DNA from: Caldifarciminota bacterium
Lineage (GTDB): Bacteria; Hydrothermota; Hydrothermia; UBA1063; CAJXJZ01
Reading direction: 5' to 3'
Assembly (NCBI GenBank): GCA_027038175.1
Contig: JALVYB010000005.1
Span: 1 to 64,000, forward strand
DNA length: 64,000 bases
Positions 1 to 9,482 of the stretch are shown piece by piece (position 1 is the first letter of the stretch; each line of letters starts with the position of its first letter). Under the pieces are notes generated by a model, which saw only the letters and a program-made list of their open reading frames with translations, did no database searches and had not been told where the DNA came from. The position numbers and the translations under genes were made by a program.

Positions 1-1
1 G

Positions 2-334
2 AACAGTTATGTGTTTACTTTAAGGTCGATGGGATATGAGAAGGAACCTGAAGATGAGAATTTAAGACAGGCAATTTATAAGTTGGCAGAGGACCTTGTT
101 AAGCGCGAAATTATCCTTGATAGATTTGCGGACATTGAAGGACTTGAGATAACCGATGAAGAACTCGCCGAGGAAATTGAAAAAAGAGCAAAAGAGTATA
201 ATATGTCAAAAGAAAAGTATGAGAGAGAACTTAAGAAGAGAGGTGAACTTGAGGGCCTTCGTAATGTTTTAAGAAGAAGGAAGGCAATGGAGGCAATGAA
301 AAAATTGGTTAATGTGGAGGTGATTTTAGAATGA
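2..334 (+). CDS. tig: Trigger factor, C-terminal part (partial, 5' end outside window)
   Basis: The reading frame is open to the left window edge, so only about the last 110 residues are seen. They form the helical C-terminal chaperone domain of trigger factor: charged helices with segments such as [18 protein letters not shown] and [17 protein letters not shown]. Trigger factor is the ribosome-associated chaperone that folds nascent chains. The stop codon overlaps the ATG of clpP (ATGA), and the tig-clpP-clpX-lon order is the standard bacterial proteostasis operon, which supports the call. A GTG at 11 could start a short frame but would give only a fragment, so it is not taken as a start. 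Confidence 0.9.
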   Translation, partial: NSYVFTLRSMGYEKEPEDENLRQAIYKLAEDLVKREIILDRFADIEGLEITDEELAEEIEKRAKEYNMSKEKYERELKKRGELEGLRNVLRRRKAMEAMKKLVNVEVILE

Positions 335-972
335 ATGATGAGAAAATAAAGGATATTGTTTCTCAGTATGTTCCTATTGTCATAGAACAGACAGGGCGTG
401 GAGAGCGTGCATATGATATTTATTCAAGGCTTTTAAAGGACAGAATAGTGTTTATAGGTTCCGCGATTAACGATTATGTTGCGAACCTTGTAACAGCCCA
501 GTTACTCTTCCTTGAAGCAGAAGACCCTGAAAGGGATATATTCCTTTATATAAACTCACCGGGTGGTTCGGTTACAGCGGGTCTTGCTATTTACGATACC
601 ATTCAGTATATATCACCGGATGTTTCCACTATTTGTATAGGTATGGCGGCTTCCATGGGAGCAGTTCTCCTTGCCGCCGGGGCAAAGGGCAAAAGATACA
701 GTCTTCCCCATTCAAGGATTATGATACATCAGCCATGGGGTGGTGTTCAGGGTCAGGCTATTGATATAAAGATACATGCAGAGGAAATTATGAGAATAAG
801 GAAGATGCTTAACGAAATACTTGCTCATCATACGGGTAATCCAATTGAGAGAATAGAGAAGGATACGGATAGAGAATTTTTCATGTCTGCTCAAGAAGCA
901 AAAGAGTATGGAATTGTTGACCAGATTATAGTTTCAAGGAAGGGAAAGGGTAATGCCAAGAAAGAAGAGTGA
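331..972 (+). CDS. clpP: ATP-dependent Clp protease proteolytic subunit ClpP
   Basis: ClpP is the barrel-shaped serine protease that degrades substrates unfolded by ClpX. The 213-residue length is normal. The nucleophile Ser is at residue 108 (GMAASMGA) and the catalytic His at 133 (MIHQPWGG), with the same 25-residue spacing as in E. coli. The position that normally carries the third catalytic residue, Asp (DTDRD in most ClpPs), reads Glu at residue 182 ([11 protein letters not shown]), a conservative but unusual change. The start ATG overlaps the tig stop and has a GGAGG about 10 bases upstream. The 3' end overlaps clpX by 20 bases, implying translational coupling. Confidence 0.97.
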   Translation: MNDEKIKDIVSQYVPIVIEQTGRGERAYDIYSRLLKDRIVFIGSAINDYVANLVTAQLLFLEAEDPERDIFLYINSPGGSVTAGLAIYDTIQYISPDVSTICIGMAASMGAVLLAAGAKGKRYSLPHSRIMIHQPWGGVQGQAIDIKIHAEEIMRIRKMLNEILAHHTGNPIERIEKDTDREFFMSAQEAKEYGIVDQIIVSRKGKGNAKKEE

Positions 973-2188
973 GCCTGCCTGTTCCTTTTGCGGAAGACCT
1001 GCAAGTCAGGTAAAGAGGCTTATAAGTGGCATAAATGCCTATATATGTGATGATTGTATAAAACTTGCTTACAACATAATCAGTGAGGAAGAGGAAACAA
1101 AGAAAAGGTTCAGGACCTTTCATCTTCCCACTCCTGAGGAAATAAAGGAATTCCTTGACCAGTATGTTGTGGGGCAGGATAGGGCAAAAAAGGCTATCGC
1201 TGTCGCTGTTTACAACCACTATAAGAGGCTTAAGAATCCTCCAAAGGATATAGAGCTGGAGAAGAGTAATGTACTTCTTATTGGCCCCACTGGTTCTGGA
1301 AAAACCCTTATAGCAAGGACACTTGCGAAGATGCTCGATGTTCCATTTGCGATTTATGATGTCACATCCCTTACAGAGGCGGGTTATGTAGGAGAAGATG
1401 TTGAAAACATTTTCGTTAGGCTTTTGCAGGCGGCTGATTATGACCTCGAGCGGGCACAGATGGGAATTATTTATCTCGATGAAATAGATAAGATAGCGAA
1501 ACCTCATGGAGATAATCCATCAATTACAAGGGATGTTTCAGGAGAGGGCGTGCAGCAAGCGCTTTTGAAGGTTCTTGAGGCGAATGTGGTGAATGTTCCT
1601 CCAAAAGGAGGCAGAAAACATCCTGAACAGGAGTTTATAAGATTTGATACTCGTGATGTTCTCTTTATTATGGGTGGGGCTTTTGTAGGACTTGAAAACA
1701 TTATAAAGGAACGTCTTGGAAAAAGAGCAGTTGGTTTTTTAAGTGAAGAGGATAGGGGTATAAAGGGCACAGAGAGCGTTCTCAGGTATGTTGAACCTCA
1801 TGACATTATAAAGTTTGGTTTTATTCCTGAGTTTATTGGTAGAGTGCCTGTTATTGCCACACTGGACCCACTTGGAGTGGATGATCTTGTGAGGATACTT
1901 ACAGAGCCAAAGAATGCGATTGTCAAGCAGTTTAAAAAATACTTTGAGATGGAAGGCGTGGAACTGGTTATAGAAAAATCTGCTCTTAGAAAGATAGCAG
2001 AAATTGCAATACAGAGGGGAACCGGAGCAAGGGGGCTAAGGGCCATACTTGAGAATGCATTGTTGGATATTATGTTTAAACTACCTTCGATGAAAGATGT
2101 TAAAAAAATTATAATTGACGAAAAAGTAATTGCAGAAAATGCACTTCCATTGATGGTAAAAAGAGATATAAAGAAGAAGGCAAAATGA
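953..2188 (+). CDS. clpX: ATP-dependent Clp protease ATP-binding subunit ClpX
   Basis: ClpX is the AAA+ unfoldase that feeds substrates to ClpP. The N-terminal zinc-binding domain has four cysteines at 10, 13, 32 and 35. Walker A is at residues 111-118 (GPTGSGKT), Walker B is YLDEIDKI, the pore loop is GYVGED and the sensor-2 region is GARGLR. The ClpP-docking loop reads AVGF rather than IGF, within the family's range. The 411-residue length is typical. The gene overlaps clpP at its 5' end and shares ATGA with lon at its 3' end, so clpP-clpX-lon is very probably one transcript. Confidence 0.97.
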   Translation: MPRKKSEPACSFCGRPASQVKRLISGINAYICDDCIKLAYNIISEEEETKKRFRTFHLPTPEEIKEFLDQYVVGQDRAKKAIAVAVYNHYKRLKNPPKDIELEKSNVLLIGPTGSGKTLIARTLAKMLDVPFAIYDVTSLTEAGYVGEDVENIFVRLLQAADYDLERAQMGIIYLDEIDKIAKPHGDNPSITRDVSGEGVQQALLKVLEANVVNVPPKGGRKHPEQEFIRFDTRDVLFIMGGAFVGLENIIKERLGKRAVGFLSEEDRGIKGTESVLRYVEPHDIIKFGFIPEFIGRVPVIATLDPLGVDDLVRILTEPKNAIVKQFKKYFEMEGVELVIEKSALRKIAEIAIQRGTGARGLRAILENALLDIMFKLPSMKDVKKIIIDEKVIAENALPLMVKRDIKKKAK

Positions 2189-4476
2189 GTGAGAAAGTAG
2201 TTTATCCCGTTATAATAGTAAGAGAAATGGTGCTGTTCCCAAAGCAGGTACAGCACATAGTAATAGCAAGGCCATTTTCACTTAAAGCGGCGAGAGAGGC
2301 CTTATCCACGACAAGAGAGGTGGTGTTGATACCCCAAAAGGATGCAGAGAAAGAGTTGCCCGATGTAGATGACCTCTATGATGTGGCGACACTGGGACAG
2401 TTCCTTCATTACTCAACACCTCAAGACGGAAGTATAAGGGGTATAATAGTCGGTGAGCACAGGCTCAGGATTCACAGGGTTTTCCGGGACGATGAGGGTA
2501 TCTACAGGGTTGAGGCTGAAATAGATGATTTTGTCGTGGAGAATCCTGATGAGGTTAAAGCAAAAATGCGTATATTCCGTGATTATATCGAAAAATTCCG
2601 TGAGGCAGTCACTCCAACGTCCATACTTGAGAGGTTTAATCCAGAGGAGCCTCTTGTCCCTATAGGAGAAATGTTATTGCTTTTGCCACTTACAACAGAA
2701 GAGAGGGTTGGTTTGTTAAAACTCAGAACTGTGGATGAATTACTCGAGAGAACGATAGAACTCATTATAACTGAACTTGAACTGAACAAAATAAAACTCA
2801 ATATTGAGAAGAGGGTCAGGGAAAACATAGAGCGTAACCAGAAACAATTTTATCTAAGAGAGAAACTTAAGGAAATTCAGAAAGAATTAGGTGAAGAGAA
2901 GAGTGACGTTCTGGTTATTGAGGAGAAAATTAAGAAAGCCAGATTACCCAAAGAGGTAAAAAAGAAGGCTCTCGAGGAGTTTGCAAGGCTTAAGATACTT
3001 CCTCCAATGTCCCCTGAATACGGTGTAACAAGGACTTATCTTGATTGGTTGTTAACGCTTCCATGGAAAAAGCGTAGTAGAGATAATCTTGATATTGAGC
3101 ACGCAAGAAAGGTTCTTGATGCAGACCACTATGGTCTGAAAGAGCAGAAAGAAAGAATACTTGAATATCTTTCTGTGTTTAAGTTAAAGAGGAAGACGAA
3201 GGGTGAGGTTATATGCTTTGTTGGTCCACCTGGTTCAGGCAAGACATCTCTTGCAAAATCTATCGCAAAGGCTCTTGGAAGGAAGTTTGTGAGAGTATCT
3301 CTTGGTGGATTGCACGATGAGTCAGAGATAAGGGGGCATAGAAAGACCTATGTGGGGGCAATGCCCGGGAAGATAATCCAGCAGATTAAGAAGGCAGGGA
3401 CAAAGAATCCTGTATTTCTTCTTGATGAGATTGACAAAGTTGGTAAGGACTGGAGAGGTGACCCTTATGCAGCCCTCATGGAGGTGCTTGACCCGGAGCA
3501 GAACAGCACGTTTCAGGATAATTATCTTGAGGTGGAATTTGACCTTTCAGAGGTTATTTTTATAACCACAGCAAATACCATCTATACAATACCCAAGCCT
3601 CTGCTGGATAGGATGGAAATTATCCGTCTCAAAGGGTATCTTGACTTTGAAAAGCTGAATATTGCAAAATATCATCTTATCCCACGAGAAACAAGAGAGA
3701 TGGGGCTTTCGCCGGAACTTGTGGAGTTTGAAGACGATGCAATTCTTGAAATAATCAGGTCTTACACGAGAGAGGCTGGAGTAAGAGAACTTGAAAGGCA
3801 GATTAAGAGGATTCTTCGTAAGGTTGCCCGCAGATATGTAGAAACAGGAAAAGGCACAAAGATAACAAAAGATAACCTTAGAGAGTTTCTTGGAATCCCG
3901 AAATATAGGAAACAGGCTGCAGCAATAGAATTACCGGTAGGTGTAGCATATGGACTTGCCTGGACTGAGTATGGTGGTGAAATTTTGTCTGTTGAGTCCA
4001 GAAAGATGAAGGGTAAAGGGAATCTCGAACTTACAGGACAGCTTGGAGAGATTATGAGAGAATCTGCAAAGACTGCATTGAGTTACATAAGGAGTAACTT
4101 TGAAAAATTTGGCCTTGAACACGATTTTTACGAAAAAATTGATATACATATACATGTTCCAGAAGGTGCCATTCCCAAGGATGGACCTTCTGCGGGTGTT
4201 GCATTGCTTGCTTCAATGCTTTCCACATTAACCGGCAAAAAGGTAAAGAATTCAATTGCCATGACCGGGGAAATAACGCTTTCTGGCAGGGTGCTCCCTG
4301 TCGGCGGGCTTGATGAAAAATGTCTTGCAGCAAAAAGAGGTGGCATTAAAGAAGTGATAGTGCCAAAGGAGAATGAAAGAGAGATTGAAGAGATGAACGA
4401 AGAGATTAAAAAGGACCTTAAGTTCCATCTTGTGGAGAACCTCGACGAGTTTGTTGACCTTATTTTCACTTCCTGA
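2185..4476 (+). CDS. lon: ATP-dependent protease Lon
   Basis: Lon is a cytosolic AAA+ serine protease for misfolded and regulatory proteins. The 763 residues carry an N-terminal substrate-binding domain (about 1-200), a coiled-coil stretch (about 200-270), the AAA+ module with GPPGSGKT and FLLDEIDK, and a C-terminal protease domain. The catalytic dyad is Ser669 (PKDGPSAGV) and Lys712 (GLDEKCLAA), with the same 43-residue spacing as in E. coli Lon. The start overlaps the clpX stop (ATGA). The stop overlaps the hflX ATG by one base (TGATG). Confidence 0.97.
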   Translation: MSEKVVYPVIIVREMVLFPKQVQHIVIARPFSLKAAREALSTTREVVLIPQKDAEKELPDVDDLYDVATLGQFLHYSTPQDGSIRGIIVGEHRLRIHRVFRDDEGIYRVEAEIDDFVVENPDEVKAKMRIFRDYIEKFREAVTPTSILERFNPEEPLVPIGEMLLLLPLTTEERVGLLKLRTVDELLERTIELIITELELNKIKLNIEKRVRENIERNQKQFYLREKLKEIQKELGEEKSDVLVIEEKIKKARLPKEVKKKALEEFARLKILPPMSPEYGVTRTYLDWLLTLPWKKRSRDNLDIEHARKVLDADHYGLKEQKERILEYLSVFKLKRKTKGEVICFVGPPGSGKTSLAKSIAKALGRKFVRVSLGGLHDESEIRGHRKTYVGAMPGKIIQQIKKAGTKNPVFLLDEIDKVGKDWRGDPYAALMEVLDPEQNSTFQDNYLEVEFDLSEVIFITTANTIYTIPKPLLDRMEIIRLKGYLDFEKLNIAKYHLIPRETREMGLSPELVEFEDDAILEIIRSYTREAGVRELERQIKRILRKVARRYVETGKGTKITKDNLREFLGIPKYRKQAAAIELPVGVAYGLAWTEYGGEILSVESRKMKGKGNLELTGQLGEIMRESAKTALSYIRSNFEKFGLEHDFYEKIDIHIHVPEGAIPKDGPSAGVALLASMLSTLTGKKVKNSIAMTGEITLSGRVLPVGGLDEKCLAAKRGGIKEVIVPKENEREIEEMNEEIKKDLKFHLVENLDEFVDLIFTS

Positions 4477-5594
4477 TGAGAGGTAAACAACCAATCTCAG
4501 TTGAGGAAAATAAAAGAGAGAGAGTTTTACTTGTTTCGTTAATACACGATTCTTCCAAAAGACACAGGGCTCTTTATCGTTTTGAGGAACTTGAGGGGCT
4601 TGTTAAAACTGCCGGTGGAGAGGTTTTTGAGAAGGTTCTTCAAATAAAGGATAAAGTAGACCCTTCATATTACATAGGGAAAGGGAAGGCAGAGGAAATC
4701 AAAAGACTTGTTGAGGCTTATGGAATAGACACAGTTTTATTTGATACTGAACTTACTCCTGCACAGCAGAAAAATCTGGAGGACCTCATAAAAGCCAAGA
4801 TTATAGACAGAAACGTGTTAATAATGGACATTTTTGCACTCCATGCAAGAACCAGAGAGGCAAAAATCCAGGTGGAACTTGCCCAGCTCAAATACCGCCT
4901 CCCAAGGCTTACAGGATTTGGAATAGAATTATCGAGGCTTGGGGGAGGAATAGGCACACGGGGCCCAGGGGAGAAAAAACTTGAAGTTGAAAAACGAAGG
5001 ATAAAGGAGCGTATTCAGCGACTGGAAAAAGAGCTCAAAGAGATAGAAAAGCACATAAAAGTACAGTCGAAAAGAAGAAAAAACGTATTTAAAATAGCAC
5101 TTGTAGGCTATACAAACGCAGGCAAATCAACCCTTATGAACACTCTTGCCAGAGAAAATCTCAAAGTGGCTGATTCTTATTTTTCAACCCTTGATGCCAC
5201 AACAAGGAAGTTTTTCTTGGATACTCAAAAGGAAGTTGTGCTTTCTGACACTGTGGGGTTTATTGAGGACCTTCCTCCATATCTTGTAGCATCTTTTCGT
5301 TCTACATTGAAGGTCGCAACGGATGCAGACCTTCTTCTCCATGTAGTGGATACGTCAAGGCCAGGAGTAGAGGAGAGAATCAGGATAGTTGAGAAAACCT
5401 TATCAGATATAGAGTGTGAGGATAAACCCCGGATTATAGTATTTAATAAAATAGACCTTGTACTTGAAGAAACCGTTTTATTGAGACTTAAAGACCGCTA
5501 TCAAAACTCGGTACTTTTGTCTGCTGTGACGGGTGAGGGTGTTGAAGAGTTGAAAACTGAAATAAGGGATATAATTGCAGATATATCGTCCTGA
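4476..5594 (+). CDS. hflX: GTPase HflX (ribosome-splitting)
   Basis: HflX is a GTPase of the Obg-HflX superfamily that binds the 50S subunit and rescues stalled or stress-inactivated 70S ribosomes. The N-terminal HflX domain ends with the conserved glycine-rich loop at about 157-167 (GGGIGTRGPGE), followed by a coiled-coil linker (170-200) rich in Lys and Glu. The G domain has G1 at 211-218 (GYTNAGKS), G3 DTVGF and G4 FNKID. The length of 372 is near the family minimum, with a short C-terminal extension. The start ATG overlaps the lon TGA by one base, so it is the last gene of the proteostasis operon. Confidence 0.95.
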   Translation: MRGKQPISVEENKRERVLLVSLIHDSSKRHRALYRFEELEGLVKTAGGEVFEKVLQIKDKVDPSYYIGKGKAEEIKRLVEAYGIDTVLFDTELTPAQQKNLEDLIKAKIIDRNVLIMDIFALHARTREAKIQVELAQLKYRLPRLTGFGIELSRLGGGIGTRGPGEKKLEVEKRRIKERIQRLEKELKEIEKHIKVQSKRRKNVFKIALVGYTNAGKSTLMNTLARENLKVADSYFSTLDATTRKFFLDTQKEVVLSDTVGFIEDLPPYLVASFRSTLKVATDADLLLHVVDTSRPGVEERIRIVEKTLSDIECEDKPRIIVFNKIDLVLEETVLLRLKDRYQNSVLLSAVTGEGVEELKTEIRDIIADISS

Positions 5595-5644
5595 GCAAAA
5601 TAATATAGATAAAGCATTTATTTGAAACGTGTATCGTACCCCTA

Positions 5645-5672
5645 TTGAAAAACAACTCATAAGGTGTATAAT
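5645..5672 (+). promoter_or_regulatory. Sigma70-type promoter for the GH16-like gene
   Basis: TTGAAA (5645-5650), a 16-base spacer and a perfect TATAAT (5667-5672). Only six bases separate the -10 box from the ATG at 5679, so the expected transcription start falls on or next to the start codon and the mRNA would be leaderless. The AAGGTG at 5661-5666 lies upstream of the expected start site and would therefore not act as a ribosome-binding site if this promoter is used. Confidence 0.7.
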
Positions 5673-5678
5673 ATAACC

Positions 5679-6446
5679 ATGAGAAAAATCGCTATTTTAT
5701 TGCTCTTTGCTGGGTTAGGATTTGCTCAGTCCCCGTTTCAGACAATAATAGAATTTTCAGGTATGAGATGGGGAGTATTTACAAACTATGATAAAGGAAG
5801 TGGAAATAAGTTCACAAAGGACGCGGTATACGTGGACAGTTTTGGTTATCTTCACCTTAAAGCTTACGCAGTGCGTGCAGATAGCGGCATAAAATTCTAT
5901 GCGTCTGGTATAATATCCACCACAAAATACCTCTATGGAGTGTATAAATTTGAAACCCTTGGCAGGCTGGATAATTTCTACAATACAGATTTCGGCCCTT
6001 TTTTGTATGATTGGGAAAGAGGTATATACGAGATTGACATAGAATATTCAAGAGCGATTAATAGTAAAGGAAATCCCGGTAACTACTATCTCCATTACAT
6101 GCCTAAAGGGAAACACCTTAGAAAGGGTTACAATTTTACTCTGCCCGGTGATAGTGTACACGCTTTTCATTACATATACCTTTTTCCGGATTCAATAGTG
6201 CTCAAAACCACTGTTCTTGAAAAAGGCAGAGAGAAGATATATGGATACCATGTATTCAAGGATAAAAGATTTATCCCCAAAAGACCGGTCTATATGGAAA
6301 TTTACCTCTGGTGGCCAAGAAGGGATACTACGCATGAAAAAGAGAGGGAGATTGTAATAAAGAGTGTAAAATTTGAGTCCTTTAAAGAGTCCAGAAAGCA
6401 AAAGACACATCCCAGACATCTTAAAGTGAACAAACTTGGAAAATAG
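5679..6446 (+). CDS. Secreted GH16-like (concanavalin A-like) glycan-binding or hydrolase protein
   Basis: Residues 1-16 (MRKIAILLLFAGLGFA) form a signal peptide with cleavage expected near AQS. The rest is a beta-rich domain of about 235 residues. Residues 118-122 read EIDIE, which matches the GH16 active-site signature E-x-D-x-(x)-E in which the two Glu are nucleophile and acid/base. Flanking patterns (SGMRWGVFTN, YLYGVYKFE) also fit a GH16 jelly roll that ends in a beta strand (VIKSVKFESF). The substrate cannot be told. The ATG at 5679 is preferred over the in-frame GTG at 5664 because it opens directly on the signal peptide. It lies 10 bases upstream of the GH114 lipoprotein gene, so the two may be co-expressed. 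Confidence 0.6.
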   Translation: MRKIAILLLFAGLGFAQSPFQTIIEFSGMRWGVFTNYDKGSGNKFTKDAVYVDSFGYLHLKAYAVRADSGIKFYASGIISTTKYLYGVYKFETLGRLDNFYNTDFGPFLYDWERGIYEIDIEYSRAINSKGNPGNYYLHYMPKGKHLRKGYNFTLPGDSVHAFHYIYLFPDSIVLKTTVLEKGREKIYGYHVFKDKRFIPKRPVYMEIYLWWPRRDTTHEKEREIVIKSVKFESFKESRKQKTHPRHLKVNKLGK

Positions 6447-6455
6447 TATTCTCAC

Positions 6456-7406
6456 ATGAAAAGAGTTCTCTTTTTAGCCTCTCTTTTTGTAATAATTTTT
6501 GTTGCAGGCTGTAAAAACAAAGAGGAACAAAATAGTAACATATATATATCAAGCTGGGCATATCAGCTCCAGAATGCAGACCCTGATGAAATAGCAGAAT
6601 CAGGTTTTGACCTTGTAGTGATGGACTATTCGCGGGATGGCTCTCAAGAAGGGGAATACACACGAGGGGACATCCAGAAAATCAAAGATTCCGGTGTAAT
6701 ACCTGTGGCTTACATGAGCATAGGTGAGGCAGAAAATTACAGGTTTTACTGGAAAGAGGAATGGGACACATTGCCCCCTTCGTGGTTTGGCAGAGAGAAC
6801 CCAGAGTGGAGAGGAAATTATGCTGTGAAATACTGGGATGGAGAGTGGAAAAATATACTTTACGAATACATTGATAGAATTATAAATGAAGGGTTTATGG
6901 GCATTTACCTTGATAAGGTTGATGAATATGAATACTGGGCTCGTATAGACAATAGAGAGGATACAGTGCTTTCTATTAATGATGCTGCGTTAAAAATGGC
7001 TTATTTAATAAATAATCTTGCACAGTATGCAAAAGAGAAAGAGCCCGACTTTTATATAATACCACAGAATGGTGAGGAGATACTTAAATATGATAGAAGT
7101 CTTTTAAATATAGTCTCCGGCTGGGCTGCAGAGGACCTCTTTTACAATGGAACCACGCCTTATGACGAAACTGAGGCTGAATGGATTTTACATAACAGAA
7201 TACCATATCTTGATACGGTTTTATCGCATAATAAATTTGTATTAAGCGTGGATTACGTTGATGATGGAACAGGGTATAGAGGGGAAAACAAAGAGAGGAT
7301 AGACGATTATATAAACAAAGCCAGAAAAAAAGGATATATTCCCTACGTTGCCATACAGGATAGAGAACTTGATGAGTTAAATATAATAGAAGGCATACAA
7401 CCTTAA
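6456..7406 (+). CDS. GH114/TM1410-type glycosidase-like lipoprotein
   Basis: The N-terminus is a lipoprotein signal with lipobox VAGC (Cys19), so the mature protein should be lipid-anchored in the envelope. The remainder (about 295 residues) is a TIM-barrel of the TM1410/endo-alpha-1,4-polygalactosaminidase type (GH114 clan). Recognisable blocks are SSWAYQLQNADPDEIAESGF near the N-terminus, VVMDYSRDG, GVIPVAYMSIGEAE, FMGIYLDKVDEY and PYVAIQDRELD near the C-terminus. Family members act on or bind galactosamine-type polysaccharides, but the substrate here is unknown. A TAGTAT six bases before the ATG could be a -10 element for a leaderless message, or the gene may be read through from the GH16-like gene 10 bases upstream. 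Confidence 0.7.
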   Translation: MKRVLFLASLFVIIFVAGCKNKEEQNSNIYISSWAYQLQNADPDEIAESGFDLVVMDYSRDGSQEGEYTRGDIQKIKDSGVIPVAYMSIGEAENYRFYWKEEWDTLPPSWFGRENPEWRGNYAVKYWDGEWKNILYEYIDRIINEGFMGIYLDKVDEYEYWARIDNREDTVLSINDAALKMAYLINNLAQYAKEKEPDFYIIPQNGEEILKYDRSLLNIVSGWAAEDLFYNGTTPYDETEAEWILHNRIPYLDTVLSHNKFVLSVDYVDDGTGYRGENKERIDDYINKARKKGYIPYVAIQDRELDELNIIEGIQP

Positions 7407-7471
7407 CATCTGGTTTCCCCTTGAAGATGTATTTGAGAAGAGTTTAAAAAGTTCGTTTCTTTATTTAGCAT

Positions 7472-7517
7472 TTGACTTAATTTGCATATTGCCTATACAG
7501 CATCCAGGCAGTATAAT
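7472..7517 (+). promoter_or_regulatory. Two overlapping promoters in the gap before the beta-barrel gene
   Basis: Two sigma70-like promoters overlap: TTGACT (7472-7477) with a 16-base spacer to TATACA (7494-7499), and TTGCCT (7489-7494) with a 17-base spacer to a perfect TATAAT (7512-7517). Both face right. They lie about 200 bases upstream of the next annotated gene, which has its own promoter at 7655-7683, so they probably drive something within the gap. Confidence 0.55.
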
Positions 7518-7523
7518 ATATCA

Positions 7524-7668
7524 CAGAAGTTAAAGTTTTAACTTTCACAATATGGGATAAAATATGGAGCATGAGTTCATGGTGCACGCATACGAGAGGT
7601 GGGATGGAGGTGGATCGCATGTCTCGTCGAGTGAGTTACACATGTATATACTATTTGCATATATATAA
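7524..7668 (+). ncRNA. Candidate small RNA or leader transcript with a 34-codon ORF
   Basis: This fills most of the 304-base gap 7407-7710. A transcript from the TATAAT at 7512-7517 would begin near 7524. It contains an AAGTTAAA/TTTAACTT-type inverted repeat near its start and a six-base stem ACGAGA (7592-7597)/TCTCGT (7622-7627) enclosing an unusually G-rich loop. An open reading frame of 34 codons (ATG 7564 to TAA 7666-7668; it starts MEHEFMVHAYERW) covers that stem but has no clear Shine-Dalgarno. I do not recognise a known riboswitch or RNA family. It could be a small RNA, a small protein gene, or the long leader of the beta-barrel gene. Confidence 0.3.
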
Positions 7669-7683
7669 ACTTCGCTCTATAAT
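7655..7683 (+). promoter_or_regulatory. Promoter of the outer-membrane barrel gene
   Basis: TTGCAT (7655-7660), a 17-base spacer and a perfect TATAAT (7678-7683). Transcription would begin near 7690, giving a short leader that holds AAAGGAGG just before the ATG at 7711. Confidence 0.7.
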
Positions 7684-7710
7684 ACTTACTGCAGAAAAAG
7701 GAGGTGCTAT

Positions 7711-8466
7711 ATGAAGCGGTTTATTCATGTGCTGTTGCTTTTTGTGGCGACGGAACTCTTTGCAGCCACAAATACTGGCAGGGTGTGGATAATGTCGTAC
7801 AATACATTCGGTATCAGCAGGCATCTTGGGTTTGTTCTAACGCCGGAGGTAAGATATGAGTTTGCGCGTGAATACTCAGCACCAAAGGGCTTCTATATGC
7901 TGGGGTTGTTTGCAGGACCTGAGTATTTAACAAGAATTGGGAAAACCATGCTTCGTGTTCCTTTTCTTTATTATTACATGAGATTTCCTGTGAAAACAAA
8001 TTCATCCTATTATACAAGCCACAGTTTTGACATAAGACCTGAGATTACACTTAAGGGGAAAAAATGGATATGGAAAAACAAGTTTTTGTTTCATAACACG
8101 TTTTATTCAACCATGTATAATGCTGATTCACTGCGTCGTGGTTATTCCCTTATGTTCAGGTACTATTTGATATTCTATTACAGAATTAAACGAAATTTAT
8201 ATGCTGGAATTACGGAGTATCCAATATTTGGTATAATTGCGGATAATGAGGCAGAAGCAAAAACAGGACCGGGCTTTACTGAGAAGGGATTTAATGCCAA
8301 TAGGTTTTTTATAGGCTTTATGTATGCTGTATCTCCGCATCTTCAGATTATCCCGAGGTATTGTCTTGAGTTAAAATATGGGAGTGTACCATCTTCTGGC
8401 AGGACTGTTTTAGAAAAGAACCACTATATTACTCTTTTAATTAACTATAAATGGGGGAGAAAGTAA
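7711..8466 (+). CDS. Outer-membrane beta-barrel protein of unknown function
   Basis: The 251-residue protein begins with a signal peptide (MKRFIHVLLLFVATELFA). It continues as alternating aromatic/hydrophobic strands ending with a C-terminal aromatic strand (ITLLINYKWGRK), typical of outer-membrane beta-barrels. Length and strand pattern resemble DUF2490-like or OmpL-type barrels of about 12 strands. I cannot assign a substrate. The start is fixed by AAAGGAGG five to six bases upstream. The TAA stop overlaps by one base the ATG of the downstream transporter, so barrel and transporter are likely co-translated. Confidence 0.65.
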   Translation: MKRFIHVLLLFVATELFAATNTGRVWIMSYNTFGISRHLGFVLTPEVRYEFAREYSAPKGFYMLGLFAGPEYLTRIGKTMLRVPFLYYYMRFPVKTNSSYYTSHSFDIRPEITLKGKKWIWKNKFLFHNTFYSTMYNADSLRRGYSLMFRYYLIFYYRIKRNLYAGITEYPIFGIIADNEAEAKTGPGFTEKGFNANRFFIGFMYAVSPHLQIIPRYCLELKYGSVPSSGRTVLEKNHYITLLINYKWGRK

Positions 8467-9482
8467 TGAAAAGTGTTGCAAGGCTGGCGGGACACTTCAA
8501 GAAGAACCTGTTTATTTACACGGTAATTTCAATTATCATTGGCTGGATAGCCGGCCTGAAATCTCCCCACTTTGCTAAAGTCCATGCCCAGGAAATAAAA
8601 CTCTTAATCACAGTTTGTGTATTTTTCCTCATTTACCCCATGATGGTAAATCTGAACCTTGGAATGCTTGGGAAGGCCATAAAAAAGCCGGGACCCGTGC
8701 TTGTAAGTTTCTTCTACAATTTTATTCTCACTCCGATAATAAGCGTTATCCTTGCAAAACTTTTTATAAAAAATCCAGTACTTGCACTCGGATTTTTCCT
8801 TGTCATGCTTGTTCCTGGAGCATCTACGAGTATAGCCTATACAGGACTTGCAGATGGCAGTATTGAGGTTGCAACTGTGACTCTTGCTGCTAATTTCATA
8901 GCAATTCCATTTACTCTCCCGTTTTTTATGAAAATTCTTGCATCAAGTTATCATGTCCCGCTTCCACTTGGTATGATGTTAAAGTCCATTCTCATTGTGC
9001 TCATACTCCCTATGATACTTGGAGTTATAACAAGGGATATTATTATCAGGGCAAAAGGGGAAGAGGGGTTAATCCGGTTAAAACCGGTTCTATCCATTAT
9101 AGCAATGCTTGCTCTTTTCTTCATTGTTGCTTTGATTTTCTTCATGAAAGCCAAAATGCTCCTTACAAAATGGAAGATGTTGATAGCGCTTGGAGTTATT
9201 ACGCTCTTATACATTATTCTGATGCTTTATGTCATCACTCTTCTGGACAAGCATCTCTTTAAACTGGATTATAAAAAACACATGGGTATAGTATTTTTAA
9301 GCACAGGAAAGAATAACGGTACTGCAATTGCTATAGCAATGCTTATGTCAAACCCATTACTTGCCATACCGGCTGCCATTTTACCTCTTTTTCAGGTCAT
9401 TTTTCTTATAGGTTATTTGAACATGGCAGAAAAAATTAAAAAGTATTTTGGATACGTTTCGGATGAAAATGGAGGTGTGTGA
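8466..9482 (+). CDS. BASS-family (bile acid:Na+ symporter / ACR3-like) membrane transporter
   Basis: The gene encodes about 338 residues with some nine to ten hydrophobic segments. Motifs of the bile acid/arsenite (BART) superfamily are present: MMVNLNLGMLGKAIKKP, LVPGASTSIAYTGLADG and a discontinuous helix with GKNNGTAIAIAM. The family moves organic anions or arsenite. No arsenite-specific Cys motif is evident, so the substrate stays open. The ATG at 8466 is preferred over 8451 because it overlaps the previous stop (TAATG) and has GGGGGAG upstream. Its own stop overlaps the UspA gene by one base, forming a transporter-Usp cassette. Confidence 0.75.
   Translation: MKSVARLAGHFKKNLFIYTVISIIIGWIAGLKSPHFAKVHAQEIKLLITVCVFFLIYPMMVNLNLGMLGKAIKKPGPVLVSFFYNFILTPIISVILAKLFIKNPVLALGFFLVMLVPGASTSIAYTGLADGSIEVATVTLAANFIAIPFTLPFFMKILASSYHVPLPLGMMLKSILIVLILPMILGVITRDIIIRAKGEEGLIRLKPVLSIIAMLALFFIVALIFFMKAKMLLTKWKMLIALGVITLLYIILMLYVITLLDKHLFKLDYKKHMGIVFLSTGKNNGTAIAIAMLMSNPLLAIPAAILPLFQVIFLIGYLNMAEKIKKYFGYVSDENGGV

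Noticed and set aside
926-1507. Minus-strand frame across clpP/clpX
   Set aside because: Antisense to highly conserved genes and low-complexity in content; not a gene.
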